64,000 nucleotides of DNA. Origin: Leeuwenhoekiella sp044542075 (GTDB lineage: Bacteria; Bacteroidota; Bacteroidia; Flavobacteriales; Flavobacteriaceae). The notes below the pieces were generated by a model. The model saw only the letters and a program-made list of their open reading frames with translations. It was not told the DNA's origin and did not search any database. Positions 16,927-26,538 of the stretch are shown here, one piece after another; position 1 is the stretch's first letter, and the number at the start of each line of letters is the position of its first letter. Position numbers and translations under genes: made by a program. Location: positions 248,001 through 312,000 of the forward strand of contig NZ_JBITTU010000005.1 of NCBI RefSeq assembly GCF_044542075.1. The letters run 5' to 3'.

Positions 16927-18306
16927 TTAATTTTTAAGGTCAATTAATCTTTTTATCTCATTTAAGTAAACTTGTTTAGCCTCATCTGTAAGTTGAAAGT
17001 AAAACGAACCACCAGAATCTGCTCCAAACCCAAAATAAGTACGAGGGCCTGCCGGTGACTCACCGGCACCTTCATAAAATTCTATATTGGGCTCAAAACG
17101 TACATAAAGCATAGCACCACCTTCATCATTATTTGCTTCTCCGGGAGCACTTGTAACCATTACTTTTCCGTTTGTTTGTGTAGCGGTATAAAGAAGGTTT
17201 ATTGGGGTACTTAGCCAAGATAAAAAATTATTATTTTCTAACGTAACATTTTGAAAAACAGCATCTGTGGGGTCTTCAATCTTAGCCTTCATCACTACTG
17301 AAGAAGTAGTGAAGGGTACAGGATCACTTGCCTGATTAAACCAATTAATACGACTATTTCGAGATATCCATTGAGAATTTAAAATTAAGGGTACTGTTAA
17401 TGAATTCCAGGCTGTTTTACTGGTGCCATTAAAATTTCCAGAACTACCAGAACGACCTATAATCACTAAATCTGCACCGTTCAACTCATCAATTTTACTT
17501 TGATCATCGGGATCAAACCTACTATGATCATACTTTGTGCTTACAATGTAGCCGTTTGTGCGCAACCATTCAATTTGAACGTTATCATTTGCACCATTTG
17601 CAATAAAATAAATTACCGGAGGTGCAGCAAATGAGGTCTCTGTATAGTTAGAATATATGGTATCTATTGCCGTAGGAGTAGGGCGGTAGGCTGATCTATA
17701 TTTAAGTACAGATTTATTTTTATAATCTGGTATAGAGATCGTATTTAATTTAGCATCTAAATATACATTTTCAGTATCACCATCTAGATTGATATAGGTG
17801 ATTTCGGTACCTATAATACCGCTGCTAGCGGCTGTAGGACCGTATTCTAAATCAAGTTTATTATCTAATAGAAGTCCGGAAATTAATTCTCTGTTTAAAG
17901 CATTATTTTTAAATTCTTCACCAAAAACGGCAGCCGCACCTTTTAGGATTTTAGAACTTTCACCGGTATTACTAAAAGTTTGAACTTCAAAAGTATATAG
18001 GCGTTCTTCCAGATTTTCAATAAGAGCGCTTATAGTATCTGGGTTAGATGTTGCATTTACAGGAATAGATAATGCACCAGCATCCCAGGTAATTTTTACC
18101 TCAGAAATATTCTCATCATCTATGACACCCTTAACAAGTACTCTATTTTCTCCAGACTGAATTTCAAAAAATTTTAATTCTGCCAGAGCATTTGTTTCAT
18201 CATCAGGACTTAGCAAGTATTGATCGTCAGACTTACAAGAAATACTACTAATGACAATAAAAGTCAAGAGTAGTAGTCGTGTCGAAATTTTTCGTATCAG
18301 TTTCAT
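16927..18306 (-). CDS. DUF4998-like surface lipoprotein, candidate glycan-binding protein
   Basis: This 459-residue protein has a lipobox S-S-I-S-C (Cys24). The N-terminal 200 residues are beta-rich, with a W-D-A-G segment and F-E-V-Q-T-F-S-N-T-G-E-S, as in DUF4998 proteins that follow SusD genes. Residues 230-459 form a second domain with I-Y-F-I-A-N-G-A-N-D-N-V, D-L-V-I-I-G-R-S-G-S-S-G and G-K-V-M-V-T-S-A-P, resembling a flavodoxin/ThuA-like alpha/beta layer. It lies 36 bases after susD and just before the sulfatase, the usual place for a SusE/SusF-type surface glycan-binding protein. The family assignment is by pattern only. Confidence 0.62.
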   Translation of the reverse strand: MKLIRKISTRLLLLTFIVISSISCKSDDQYLLSPDDETNALAELKFFEIQSGENRVLVKGVIDDENISEVKITWDAGALSIPVNATSNPDTISALIENLEERLYTFEVQTFSNTGESSKILKGAAAVFGEEFKNNALNRELISGLLLDNKLDLEYGPTAASSGIIGTEITYINLDGDTENVYLDAKLNTISIPDYKNKSVLKYRSAYRPTPTAIDTIYSNYTETSFAAPPVIYFIANGANDNVQIEWLRTNGYIVSTKYDHSRFDPDDQSKIDELNGADLVIIGRSGSSGNFNGTSKTAWNSLTVPLILNSQWISRNSRINWFNQASDPVPFTTSSVVMKAKIEDPTDAVFQNVTLENNNFLSWLSTPINLLYTATQTNGKVMVTSAPGEANNDEGGAMLYVRFEPNIEFYEGAGESPAGPRTYFGFGADSGGSFYFQLTDEAKQVYLNEIKRLIDLKN

Positions 18307-18342
18307 AGTAACTCTTTTATATTAAGTTTAAATGCTAATTAT

Positions 18343-20103
18343 TTAATCTTCGGTACTCCAAACAAAGGGTAAGTACCAGTTTTCTTTAGACATCAGTTTT
18401 GTACGGATGGATGCAGCCTGTGAATTGCCGTCTGCAGCTAATTTTGCGTATACTTTATCGGCTAAAAATGACGGGTCGTTTCTTCTTAGTGCAACTCGTA
18501 CAAGGTCTCCCCATCTGTTACCCTCGTATGCTAATTCTAGAGCTGCTTCTTCAATAATATTATTTTCTAAAGAAATTAAGCTATCACCTACAATCGGTGC
18601 GCGTTCTATGTAGGCGCGACCCCTTAAACCACCGCTACGGTGCCAGTCTGCTCTAAACCTGGGAAAATCACCATTACGTGCATCAAAGTCGTATGGGAAG
18701 GGCTGAAACGTTTGCTCTATGTCTGTCTTATCTGTTACGCCGGCAACGGTATATTCATTACGTATCCCAAAATTTAATAATGCATCTGCAATTCTATGTT
18801 GATTATCCCGGTTTGCCGCTTCTGCATATCTAAGATGTAACGTTGCAGCTCTGTATAAAAACCAACTTCCATCGGTTTGAAAAACATCTATAGGCATCTG
18901 TCTAATAGGATCTAAAAAGTTATAGATATATTTCATTATCACCTCATCACCATCTATTACATTATAAGTAAAGCGTTTTCCTCTGGCGTCATACGGAAAA
19001 CTATTTTGCTGATTTTGATTTTCCCAGAGGTTCACTGCATTTTTTGAAGGCTTTACCAGATAATCCCCACCGCGATTAGAAAATAAATCTATAAACGGAT
19101 TTTTAGGTGCAAAGTCACTATCAAAGGGTAATGACCAGATCCATTCGGTATTCCATAATACATCGCGCTCTCTGGCAAAGATTGAGCGCCATCCCTGCGT
19201 ATTATTGTTAACTAGAGAGCGAGCATCCTGCTCACTGTATCTTCTATATCCTACAGCTAAATCATTATTTGAGGCAATCTCAGCATATTTAATTCTGTAC
19301 ACATCATAACGCTCAACATCATTACCGCTTCTGGAACCTGTTTCCATCACATTTTTATAGTGTATTGCTGCCTGTGTATAATTATTATTCCACAATTGTA
19401 AATCACCTAAAATACATTCTTTGTTGATAAAGAATTTTGCTGTATTGTATCCGTCTACATCAATAACTAAAGTGCTGTCTTCAGAATAAGGGCTTGTGTA
19501 GTTAAGACCTTCAGTAAACTCTACAAGATTTTGTATTAACTCCTGAAAAGGGATTTTAGGATATTTTGAAGTATCTAACACATCATTCAGATTTTCTAAA
19601 GGTTCTGTTATATATGGTACCTCACCATAGTGAATACCTAACTGTAGATATACCCAGGAGCGTAATGCGCCTATATCTGAATAGCGCTGATTATATTCAG
19701 TCTGCGTGAATTTTTTATCAGCAAGCATATTATCAAAGTTCTTTAGATTGTCATTACAGTTTTGAATAACCTCATAGAATTCCTTAGGGTTTGCAAATCT
19801 ATTTTCTGTAGTGACCGCGTGTTGTGAGAGTTCAATAAGTTCTGGATCTGAGTTACGCGTTGTAGTCATTAAATCTGCGCGTAATTCATTAAGTAATACG
19901 TACTTTTCGGCAAGCTGCATAAACTTTCCGTAGGTACCTACAATTGCTGCATCTGCATCAAAAACATCTCTGTATACCTGATCAGAATTTAATTTATCTT
20001 GAGGCTCAACGTCTAGATACTCCTGGCAGGACGTAAAGCTTAATATAAAAGCAAGCATCCCAAGAGTTATAGTTTTTTTGTTAATTTGAATCATTGTCAT
20101 CAT
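18343..20103 (-). CDS. SusD/RagB family outer-membrane lipoprotein (second pair of the FAS1 operon)
   Basis: This 586-residue SusD homologue acts as the surface lid of the partner SusC and captures glycan. The lipobox L-S-F-T-S-C gives Cys26 and is followed by the diagnostic Q-E-Y-L-D-V-E-P-Q-D-K. The TPR-like helical body includes L-R-S-W-V-Y-L-Q-L-G-I-H-Y-G-E-V-P-Y and R-Y-A-E-A-A-N-R. The C-terminal E-A-A-L-E-L-A-Y-E-G-N-R-W-G-D-L-V-R segment is the SusD hallmark. Translation could also start at Met4. It is encoded 27 bases after its SusC partner (20131-23322). Confidence 0.93.
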   Translation of the reverse strand: MMTMIQINKKTITLGMLAFILSFTSCQEYLDVEPQDKLNSDQVYRDVFDADAAIVGTYGKFMQLAEKYVLLNELRADLMTTTRNSDPELIELSQHAVTTENRFANPKEFYEVIQNCNDNLKNFDNMLADKKFTQTEYNQRYSDIGALRSWVYLQLGIHYGEVPYITEPLENLNDVLDTSKYPKIPFQELIQNLVEFTEGLNYTSPYSEDSTLVIDVDGYNTAKFFINKECILGDLQLWNNNYTQAAIHYKNVMETGSRSGNDVERYDVYRIKYAEIASNNDLAVGYRRYSEQDARSLVNNNTQGWRSIFARERDVLWNTEWIWSLPFDSDFAPKNPFIDLFSNRGGDYLVKPSKNAVNLWENQNQQNSFPYDARGKRFTYNVIDGDEVIMKYIYNFLDPIRQMPIDVFQTDGSWFLYRAATLHLRYAEAANRDNQHRIADALLNFGIRNEYTVAGVTDKTDIEQTFQPFPYDFDARNGDFPRFRADWHRSGGLRGRAYIERAPIVGDSLISLENNIIEEAALELAYEGNRWGDLVRVALRRNDPSFLADKVYAKLAADGNSQAASIRTKLMSKENWYLPFVWSTED

Positions 20104-20130
20104 TTTTCTTAGCTCTATAAGATTATATTA

Positions 20131-23100
20131 TTATAGCCCCAGGCGTACGCCTATTTGTATTGTAGTAAATTGAGGTACAAGACCTATATCTGCACCTTGT
20201 CCAAAAATGGATGATGTAGCACTAAATTCTGGATCGTACCCTAAGTAATCTGTTAGAGTAAATAAATTATTTGCTGTAGCATAGATTTTTACAGCATTTA
20301 AATAGTCAAGATCTAGAGGTATATCATAAGCTAGAACCAGTGTTTTAAGTCTCAGATAAGAACCATCTTCAATCCATCTGTCTGAAAAAGAGGCATTACC
20401 CATGGGGTCTCCCCAAACTGCTCTTGGGATTGAAGTTTGCTGCCCTTCTGCAACCCAGCGATTGCGTACTGCAATGCTCTGATTTTCGTAACCACTCATT
20501 TTTTCTAAATTATTACGAAGGCCATTGTAAATATCATTACCTACCGAAAAGTTGAATAGTGCAGAAAGACTTAATCGCTTATATGCAAAGCTAGTACTCA
20601 GACTCCCTGTAAAATCAGGATTTGGATTACCTATTACAGTACGGTCTTTTTCATCAATTACTTGATCGCCGTTTAAATCTGTAAAAATTACATCACCACC
20701 CTGAAAAGGAGCAAAATTGCCATTGCCTAATGGTATTTTTAAACCCGCTGCAGTTGCTTCTGCTGTTGAAGCGTACACACCATTTGTTTGATACCCAAAA
20801 AATAAATTAGCATCTTCTCCTTCCTGCGTGATATAAGTAGCACCACCAAATCGAGATAAAATAAACTCGTTAGGAATATCTGTTACTTCGTTTATATAAC
20901 GTGATAATGTAAAACCTAAATCAAATTTTATATCTGAGGTATTTACTAATCTACTGTTTAAGGACAGATCGATACCGCGCGTCTGCATAGTACCGCTATT
21001 AGAAACAATATTATCAAAACCACTTGTTGTGCTAATGGTTTCGTAAGTAATCATATCTGTTGTTTTATTTTCATAAACATCAACCGATGCATTTAGGCGC
21101 TCGTTAAAAAGTGCTACATCTGCACCCAGATTAATTTTACGTACCGTTTCCCACTTTAACTCTGGGTTACCTATATTATCACGTACTAAACCTTGCAGTC
21201 CTAATAAATTTTGTGATACATATAATTGTTGAGCAGTATAATTACCTATATCATCATTACCAGAAAATCCTACGCTTCCTCTTAATTTAAAAAGGTTAAT
21301 CGCGTCTATATCTTTTAAAAAGTTTTCTGAAGAAACGAGCCACGCAGCAGAAAGTGATCCCATAGTTGCAAAACGAGATCCTCCTAAAGTAATACCACCG
21401 TCATTTATTGCATCACCAAAACGACTAGAACCATCTAAAGCTGCATTAAAGGTTACAAAGTATTTATTAAGGTAATCATACTCTGCGCTTAAATAGGCGT
21501 TTACCCAGTTCCATTCACCCAGTGCACCACCTACAAATCGTAAAAGATTACTTCCTGCACCTACACTGGTAAAATCATCTGTAGCAGAATTAAACCCTAA
21601 GCCCAGATCACTTTCGGAATTGTTATTTTGAGTGCGTAATCCCAGACGCAGGTCAAGTTTGTTTTTGAAGTCTAATTGTTTAGTGTAGTTAAGATAGGTA
21701 TCTGTAAGAATGCTATATAAGCGTTGTACTTCACTACCACTTCTATTATTTCCAATTGCAGTAGGTAGCACAATATCTGCAACTCCAAAATCTGGAATAA
21801 AGAAACTCTCACGCTCTTTATTATAGCTAATACCAACTATAGTATGGGCACTAAAATTTTTATTAAACTGATATTTAAAATTAAGGTTTCCAAAAAAGCG
21901 ATAATTTTTATTTACTCCAAATCCATTCTCTAGAATAGCTAAGGGATTACTCACATTAAATAAATCTACATCTTCTAGGTTGGGTGATACTTCACCTGAA
22001 GCATTTATCGCATTTATCGCCATAAATGGAGATTTTGTTAACGATAAATATAACGGACTCGTTTTATAAGCCAACCCTTGATCATTTTGATATTCGGTGT
22101 TGTGTATAAAAGAAAGGTTAGCGTCTACAAAAAGCTTTTCTGTAAGTTTTAATGAAGCATTTAAACGGGTATTGTAGCGCTCCAGGCCAGAATTTTTAAG
22201 GATTCCGTCACTATTTAAATATCCCACCGAAAGACCATACTTAGCGATATCATCACCACCTCTAATTTTTAGATAATAATTTTGATTTCCACTGTTTTTA
22301 TAAATCTGCTCCTGCCAGTTTGTATTATTTCGATATTTAAAATAATTGCCTGTAGAACGGTCATCACTTACCCAGGGCTGATTCTCAATTTGGGTTTGGC
22401 TGTCTCCACGGGTAGCCACTAACTGCGATAAATAACTTCGATATTCACCAGAATTTAATACAGGAAGACGATCTGGAATTTGGTTTACACCGCCATACAT
22501 TGTAAAATCTATTTTTGTACTTAAATCTACAGCGCGGGTTGTGGTGATAATTATAACACCATTAGCGCCTTTTGTACCGTAAAGTGACGAGCCATCTTTG
22601 AGTACGGTGACATCTTCAATATCTTTTACATCTAGCATAGACAGGGGTGAAGAGATGTTATTCTGAATAATCCCAGACCCGTAATCTTCATCATCGTAAA
22701 TCAAGCCATCTACGACTAATAACGGTTTGTTAGTTGCATAAAGCGAATTAAATCCTCTTAAGGTTAGATAAGCCCCAGAGCCTTGCACCCCAGATTTGCG
22801 TACGCTGTTAAGACCAGCAACTTTACCTTGTAGAAAGTCTCCTACAGATTCATTAACAGGATTGCTCCATTGCAATTCATCAAAATCTTCAACGTGCGTA
22901 GCTTGTGTACCGGTATATTGTAATTGATCGTTACCCGGTAAACGAGCAACTTCATAAAATGGAGAATAATTAGCTTCAAACAGTTCTATTTCAAAACCAT
23001 TCTCTCTGTTATTAATTGGGAAGACTTTTGCTTGATATTCTAAACCACTTATACGTAATAACGCATTTAGATGCGGTACTTTTATTGAAAATGTACCATC

Positions 23101-23322
23101 TTCATTAGTAATAGCAGCAGAAAAGTTTTCAACGGCAATACTTATTCCTGAAATTCCTTTGCCTGTTTGAGCATCTTTGATAAGACCTTCTACTGCCATA
23201 CCTTCTTGACTCCGGGTTTTAACCGCTGTAGAATCGGGAGAAGTTTGCGCATAAAGTCCCTCATCTATTCCACCTAAGAACAGTATGCTAAGAAGACAGG
23301 TTAGTTGTAATTTTTTGAGCAT
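20131..23322 (-). CDS. SusC/RagA family TonB-dependent transporter (second pair of the FAS1 operon)
   Basis: This 1063-residue outer-membrane importer has a signal peptide ending near L-Y-A-Q. A carboxypeptidase-regulatory-like domain follows at about 45-115 (V-E-G-L-I-K-D-A-Q-T-G-K-G-I-S-G), then a plug domain containing L-R-G-F-N-S-L-Y-A-T-N-K-P-L-L-V-V-D-G and V-L-K-D-G-S-S-L-Y-G-T-K-G-A-N-G-V-I-I-I-T-T. A 22-strand barrel ending G-V-R-L-G-L closes it. The usual S-x-x-D-V-V-V-x-G-Y-G TonB-box-like stretch after the first domain is replaced by F-E-A-N-Y-S-P-F-Y-E-V-A, so it is an atypical SusC. It is followed by its SusD and preceded by a FAS1 lipoprotein 20 bases upstream. Confidence 0.93.
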   Translation of the reverse strand: MLKKLQLTCLLSILFLGGIDEGLYAQTSPDSTAVKTRSQEGMAVEGLIKDAQTGKGISGISIAVENFSAAITNEDGTFSIKVPHLNALLRISGLEYQAKVFPINNRENGFEIELFEANYSPFYEVARLPGNDQLQYTGTQATHVEDFDELQWSNPVNESVGDFLQGKVAGLNSVRKSGVQGSGAYLTLRGFNSLYATNKPLLVVDGLIYDDEDYGSGIIQNNISSPLSMLDVKDIEDVTVLKDGSSLYGTKGANGVIIITTTRAVDLSTKIDFTMYGGVNQIPDRLPVLNSGEYRSYLSQLVATRGDSQTQIENQPWVSDDRSTGNYFKYRNNTNWQEQIYKNSGNQNYYLKIRGGDDIAKYGLSVGYLNSDGILKNSGLERYNTRLNASLKLTEKLFVDANLSFIHNTEYQNDQGLAYKTSPLYLSLTKSPFMAINAINASGEVSPNLEDVDLFNVSNPLAILENGFGVNKNYRFFGNLNFKYQFNKNFSAHTIVGISYNKERESFFIPDFGVADIVLPTAIGNNRSGSEVQRLYSILTDTYLNYTKQLDFKNKLDLRLGLRTQNNNSESDLGLGFNSATDDFTSVGAGSNLLRFVGGALGEWNWVNAYLSAEYDYLNKYFVTFNAALDGSSRFGDAINDGGITLGGSRFATMGSLSAAWLVSSENFLKDIDAINLFKLRGSVGFSGNDDIGNYTAQQLYVSQNLLGLQGLVRDNIGNPELKWETVRKINLGADVALFNERLNASVDVYENKTTDMITYETISTTSGFDNIVSNSGTMQTRGIDLSLNSRLVNTSDIKFDLGFTLSRYINEVTDIPNEFILSRFGGATYITQEGEDANLFFGYQTNGVYASTAEATAAGLKIPLGNGNFAPFQGGDVIFTDLNGDQVIDEKDRTVIGNPNPDFTGSLSTSFAYKRLSLSALFNFSVGNDIYNGLRNNLEKMSGYENQSIAVRNRWVAEGQQTSIPRAVWGDPMGNASFSDRWIEDGSYLRLKTLVLAYDIPLDLDYLNAVKIYATANNLFTLTDYLGYDPEFSATSSIFGQGADIGLVPQFTTIQIGVRLGL

Positions 23323-23342
23323 AACGATTGGTTTAAAAGACT

Positions 23343-24827
23343 TTATTTAATTACAGGTACGAGTTTAAGATAATCAAGACTTAAGGTGTTTGCACCGTCT
23401 GAGGTTGAGTTTGCAGCCATAAGCGAGACCAGTATTTGACCACTTCCTTTTAGAGTTAATTCAAATTCACCTACATAAACTTCTTCGTAAACATTAGGAG
23501 CTACATCAGTGTATGGTAGTTCTGCAAAAGGCTCTAGCAAGCTCCCGTCTTCTGCAGATATAAGTCCTCCAATATTTACCCGTTGCTGAAAAGTATTAGT
23601 CTGTATATCATTTATAGCACGCCAGTAAACTTTATAAGTTGTCGTATATAGATTAGATGCCCCATAGTAAATAGTGAATCTATTTACTCGATGATTCTGT
23701 ACCATTATATCATTAAATACATTTCCATTAGGGTCTTCTTTTTCACGATAAAATGTATTCCCGCGTTTATCTCCCTGGCTAAATTGAAAAGGTTCTTCTC
23801 CCTGAATAGTAGTGGTAAGCAGGCGGGTTTCTAGCGGAATTTCTAATTCACCCATCACATAAACAACCCCATTACTTAATTGAATTTCTTCAGTAATCGT
23901 AGCGTCATTTAACGGTACTTTTACTCCAAATTTAGAAACTAAAGTATCTGGTAAATTCTCGCGAGCAATTGCCTTATGAAAAGCCAAATCTCTTACTGTA
24001 AAATAATTTGTATAGGTTGTAGTAGAGTCTTCACTTATACGATTCATATAAGGTCTTAATCGTTCGGTCTCCGTTACAAAGCTTCCGTCTTCTAAGAGAA
24101 AAAAGGTATATTTATTTTCCTCATTATTAAGATTATAGACATTGGTAAAGTAGGAGTTCGTTAATGAATCTGCATAAATACCCGGTAGGGCTAAAGACTT
24201 TTGAACACTATCTCTAGAATAAATATTAACTTCATTAAGATCTATTAAATACTTGCTCATTGCATTAGTCGAAGCTTTATCCCGTATATACTCCCAGATA
24301 TTCTTTTTTGGAGCCAAAGCTTTATCGATTATATGATATAAACCGTTAGATGTGTACTTATCTGCTTCTACAATATTTGCATCTGCTATTACCTTACCCA
24401 ATTTAAACTCCAGGTATTTGTTTGAGTACATTTTTACAGTGACCGTATCTTGCTGTGTTACTGAAGAGAAAGCGGTTAATGCGATATGATTTTCTACAAA
24501 AAGTTTTTTTGCAGCTGCACTTGCTAATGCTGACGCTTCTACTTCAGCGAAAGCCGCATTAGTAGGAGCCCACACCGTAAAAGTTTTTGAAGAAGCAAGT
24601 ATTTTATCGTAACCGGTTTCCGTGAGTAACTTGCCAAATTCTGAAGTTTGAGCAGAAGCGGTGAGTGCCTCACCTAGATTAACACTTAAATTAGTATCGC
24701 TAGTTTCTGCGTGTTCTTCCCAGGGGTCAGAACAGGAGATAGCTCCTGCAAGCAGCAAAAAAGCAATAACTGGTTTTATATAGGTCTTTATTGATTTCAT
24801 CCTAAAGGGATTAAGTTTTATACTCAT
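23343..24827 (-). CDS. Fasciclin (FAS1) lipoprotein with C-terminal carbohydrate-binding-like domain
   Basis: This 494-residue lipoprotein has a lipobox L-A-G-A-I-S-C (Cys32). Residues 48-172 form a FAS1 domain, shown by F-G-K-L-L-x-x-T-G-Y-D-K-I-L, T-F-T-V-W-A-P-T-N-A-A-F-A-E-V and N-G-L-Y-H-I-I-D-K-A-L. Residues 173-330 look like a degenerate second FAS1 domain (Y-T-F-F-L-L-E-D-G-S-F and L-S-N-G-V-V-Y-V-M-G-E-L). Residues 335-494 are a beta sandwich ending L-S-L-D-Y-L-K-L-V-P-V, like CBM6-type ends. The start at 24827 has an A-rich leader, and ATG 24803 is an alternative. Lying between two SusCD pairs, it is probably a cell-surface glycan or adhesion protein. Confidence 0.8.
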   Translation of the reverse strand: MSIKLNPFRMKSIKTYIKPVIAFLLLAGAISCSDPWEEHAETSDTNLSVNLGEALTASAQTSEFGKLLTETGYDKILASSKTFTVWAPTNAAFAEVEASALASAAAKKLFVENHIALTAFSSVTQQDTVTVKMYSNKYLEFKLGKVIADANIVEADKYTSNGLYHIIDKALAPKKNIWEYIRDKASTNAMSKYLIDLNEVNIYSRDSVQKSLALPGIYADSLTNSYFTNVYNLNNEENKYTFFLLEDGSFVTETERLRPYMNRISEDSTTTYTNYFTVRDLAFHKAIARENLPDTLVSKFGVKVPLNDATITEEIQLSNGVVYVMGELEIPLETRLLTTTIQGEEPFQFSQGDKRGNTFYREKEDPNGNVFNDIMVQNHRVNRFTIYYGASNLYTTTYKVYWRAINDIQTNTFQQRVNIGGLISAEDGSLLEPFAELPYTDVAPNVYEEVYVGEFELTLKGSGQILVSLMAANSTSDGANTLSLDYLKLVPVIK

Positions 24828-24840
24828 TTTTGTTCAAATT

Positions 24841-26529
24841 TTATTCAAAAATTAAACCGTCTCCACCGGCTTCAAATTTTGGGTAAAGCTGGTCCATGTC
24901 AATAGGCCTAAACTCGATAACATCTATCCAAGTTTGTCCGTTTCTACTATCTTGAATAGCTTTAATCTCAATGCTGTGTGTTCCCGTAGTTTCGATAGTG
25001 ACAATTCCCACGAGCCTACAATTGAAGCGGTTAGTGCTAGGTTCTATGTGACGTTTATAGCCTTGAGATTCTAATACCCGTTCCGGAAGATCTGTGTTAC
25101 CATACTCTCTAAAGTTTATTAGTCTTGGCATGGGAACTCCGTCAATAGAAACTTGTGCTGCGGCAGATGAATTTTCATTAGTTCTATAGGATACCCATAC
25201 TTTGTATTGCCCTTTGATAATTACGGGTGAAGTAAGGTTTAACGGATTGAGATAACCTTGTCTAAATCTATTAAGCTCAATAACATCCCCATGCCAGGCT
25301 CTATCAAGTTGAGAATTACCTCCTATAGCAGCAGCTACATAGGTTAGGGAGTTATTATCTGGCCAAGTTATTAGACTTAAATCCTCTTTTTTAAGTGAGG
25401 TACTTGGAGCTCCCGGTGTTCTAAAAATAGAACTCAGTTGTCTAAATTCCGGTTGATCTGCAACATCAAAATACACCGGAGCAGGTAATCGTTTCTTGAT
25501 AAAAAAGTTGTCGTTAACTAAGTGTAAAGCCCCGTTGGATGCGGTTATATCACTTTTATCTCGATCTATAACGGTTCCTTTTTCTAGAATACCGTTAAAC
25601 GTTTCTTCATTGAGTAATAAGGTGTCTAATGCCAGTTTAACCGTAATAACTTCAAGTGGAGCCTTTGTAATTACCGCAGGTGTAACGGCAAGATCTGCCA
25701 GATAGTTAAGACCCGGTAAAATACGGTAAGCTACAAACAGGTTCAAACTATCTTTAGGATTTAAAGGGTCTCCTAAATGACTGTATCTGGTTTTTAAATC
25801 TTCAAGTGTATTTAAACCAGAATCCTCAAATGTTTTATTTGTTTGAGCTAGTACAGTGAGATAACTGGGAATACTATCTGCATTATAGGTAAGCGGTAAA
25901 TTTAGTTTGTCATACCAGCCGGTAGCTTTTACAGCTTCCGTAAATAATGTAAGAGAGGTGTCATTATCTAAAGTTTGTGCTAGCGTCTTGTCTGCAACCC
26001 GAAGTACTTCATCTAAAACGTGAATAACACCATTACCTACTTCAATATTAGATGAGATAATACTTGAAGTTTTATTAACAGTAATACTTGATGCTCCATT
26101 TTTATTAGACGCCCCTGTTATTAAAAATTGTCCTTGTAAACTGGGAGTAGCGATTTTACCATCTGTAAATTCTGTTGTTTTAATAGTTTGTTCAAGAATG
26201 TGAAGTTTAGTTAAATCCTGTAAATCGTCTAAAGGAATGTCTGATAATGAACTTACACCCATATCTGATAGTAGTGCAGCCACAGCATCATTGTCTGGTA
26301 AAAACAATGTGTAGGTGCCGTAGGTATTCATAAAAGACGCATAATCTGTAATTTCCAAAATTTCTAAAAAGGAAGAATATTCTGGGTTAGCCTTTAAAAA
26401 CTCGGTTATGTTAAGTGTCTCATCTGTAGATTCTTTAAATTTTTCTGTAGTACAGTTTGAGACCGTGCTGGCCAATACGAAGACTAGAATAAGTCTGAGC
26501 AAAATGGGTAAGGTGAATATTTTTTTCAT
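24841..26529 (-). CDS. Two-domain fasciclin (FAS1) lipoprotein with C-terminal carbohydrate-binding-like domain
   Basis: This 562-residue lipoprotein has Cys26 in a A-S-T-V-S-N-C lipobox. The first FAS1 domain (about 43-190) shows Y-G-T-Y-T-L-F-L-P-D-N-D-A-V-A-A-L-L and G-N-G-V-I-H-V-L-D-E-V-L. The second (190-350) shows L-T-V-L-A-Q-T-N-K-T-F-E and N-G-A-L-H-L-V-N-D. Residues 355-562 form a beta-rich domain with Y-K-V-W-V-S-Y-R-T, V-S-I-D-G-V-P-M-P and W-I-D-V-I-E-F-R-P, the last strand typical of galactose-binding-like folds. It shares its layout with the neighbouring FAS1 protein, so the two probably arose by duplication and divergence. It lies 9 bases after susD. Confidence 0.82.
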   Translation of the reverse strand: MKKIFTLPILLRLILVFVLASTVSNCTTEKFKESTDETLNITEFLKANPEYSSFLEILEITDYASFMNTYGTYTLFLPDNDAVAALLSDMGVSSLSDIPLDDLQDLTKLHILEQTIKTTEFTDGKIATPSLQGQFLITGASNKNGASSITVNKTSSIISSNIEVGNGVIHVLDEVLRVADKTLAQTLDNDTSLTLFTEAVKATGWYDKLNLPLTYNADSIPSYLTVLAQTNKTFEDSGLNTLEDLKTRYSHLGDPLNPKDSLNLFVAYRILPGLNYLADLAVTPAVITKAPLEVITVKLALDTLLLNEETFNGILEKGTVIDRDKSDITASNGALHLVNDNFFIKKRLPAPVYFDVADQPEFRQLSSIFRTPGAPSTSLKKEDLSLITWPDNNSLTYVAAAIGGNSQLDRAWHGDVIELNRFRQGYLNPLNLTSPVIIKGQYKVWVSYRTNENSSAAAQVSIDGVPMPRLINFREYGNTDLPERVLESQGYKRHIEPSTNRFNCRLVGIVTIETTGTHSIEIKAIQDSRNGQTWIDVIEFRPIDMDQLYPKFEAGGDGLIFE

Positions 26530-26538
26530 GACTTAAGA

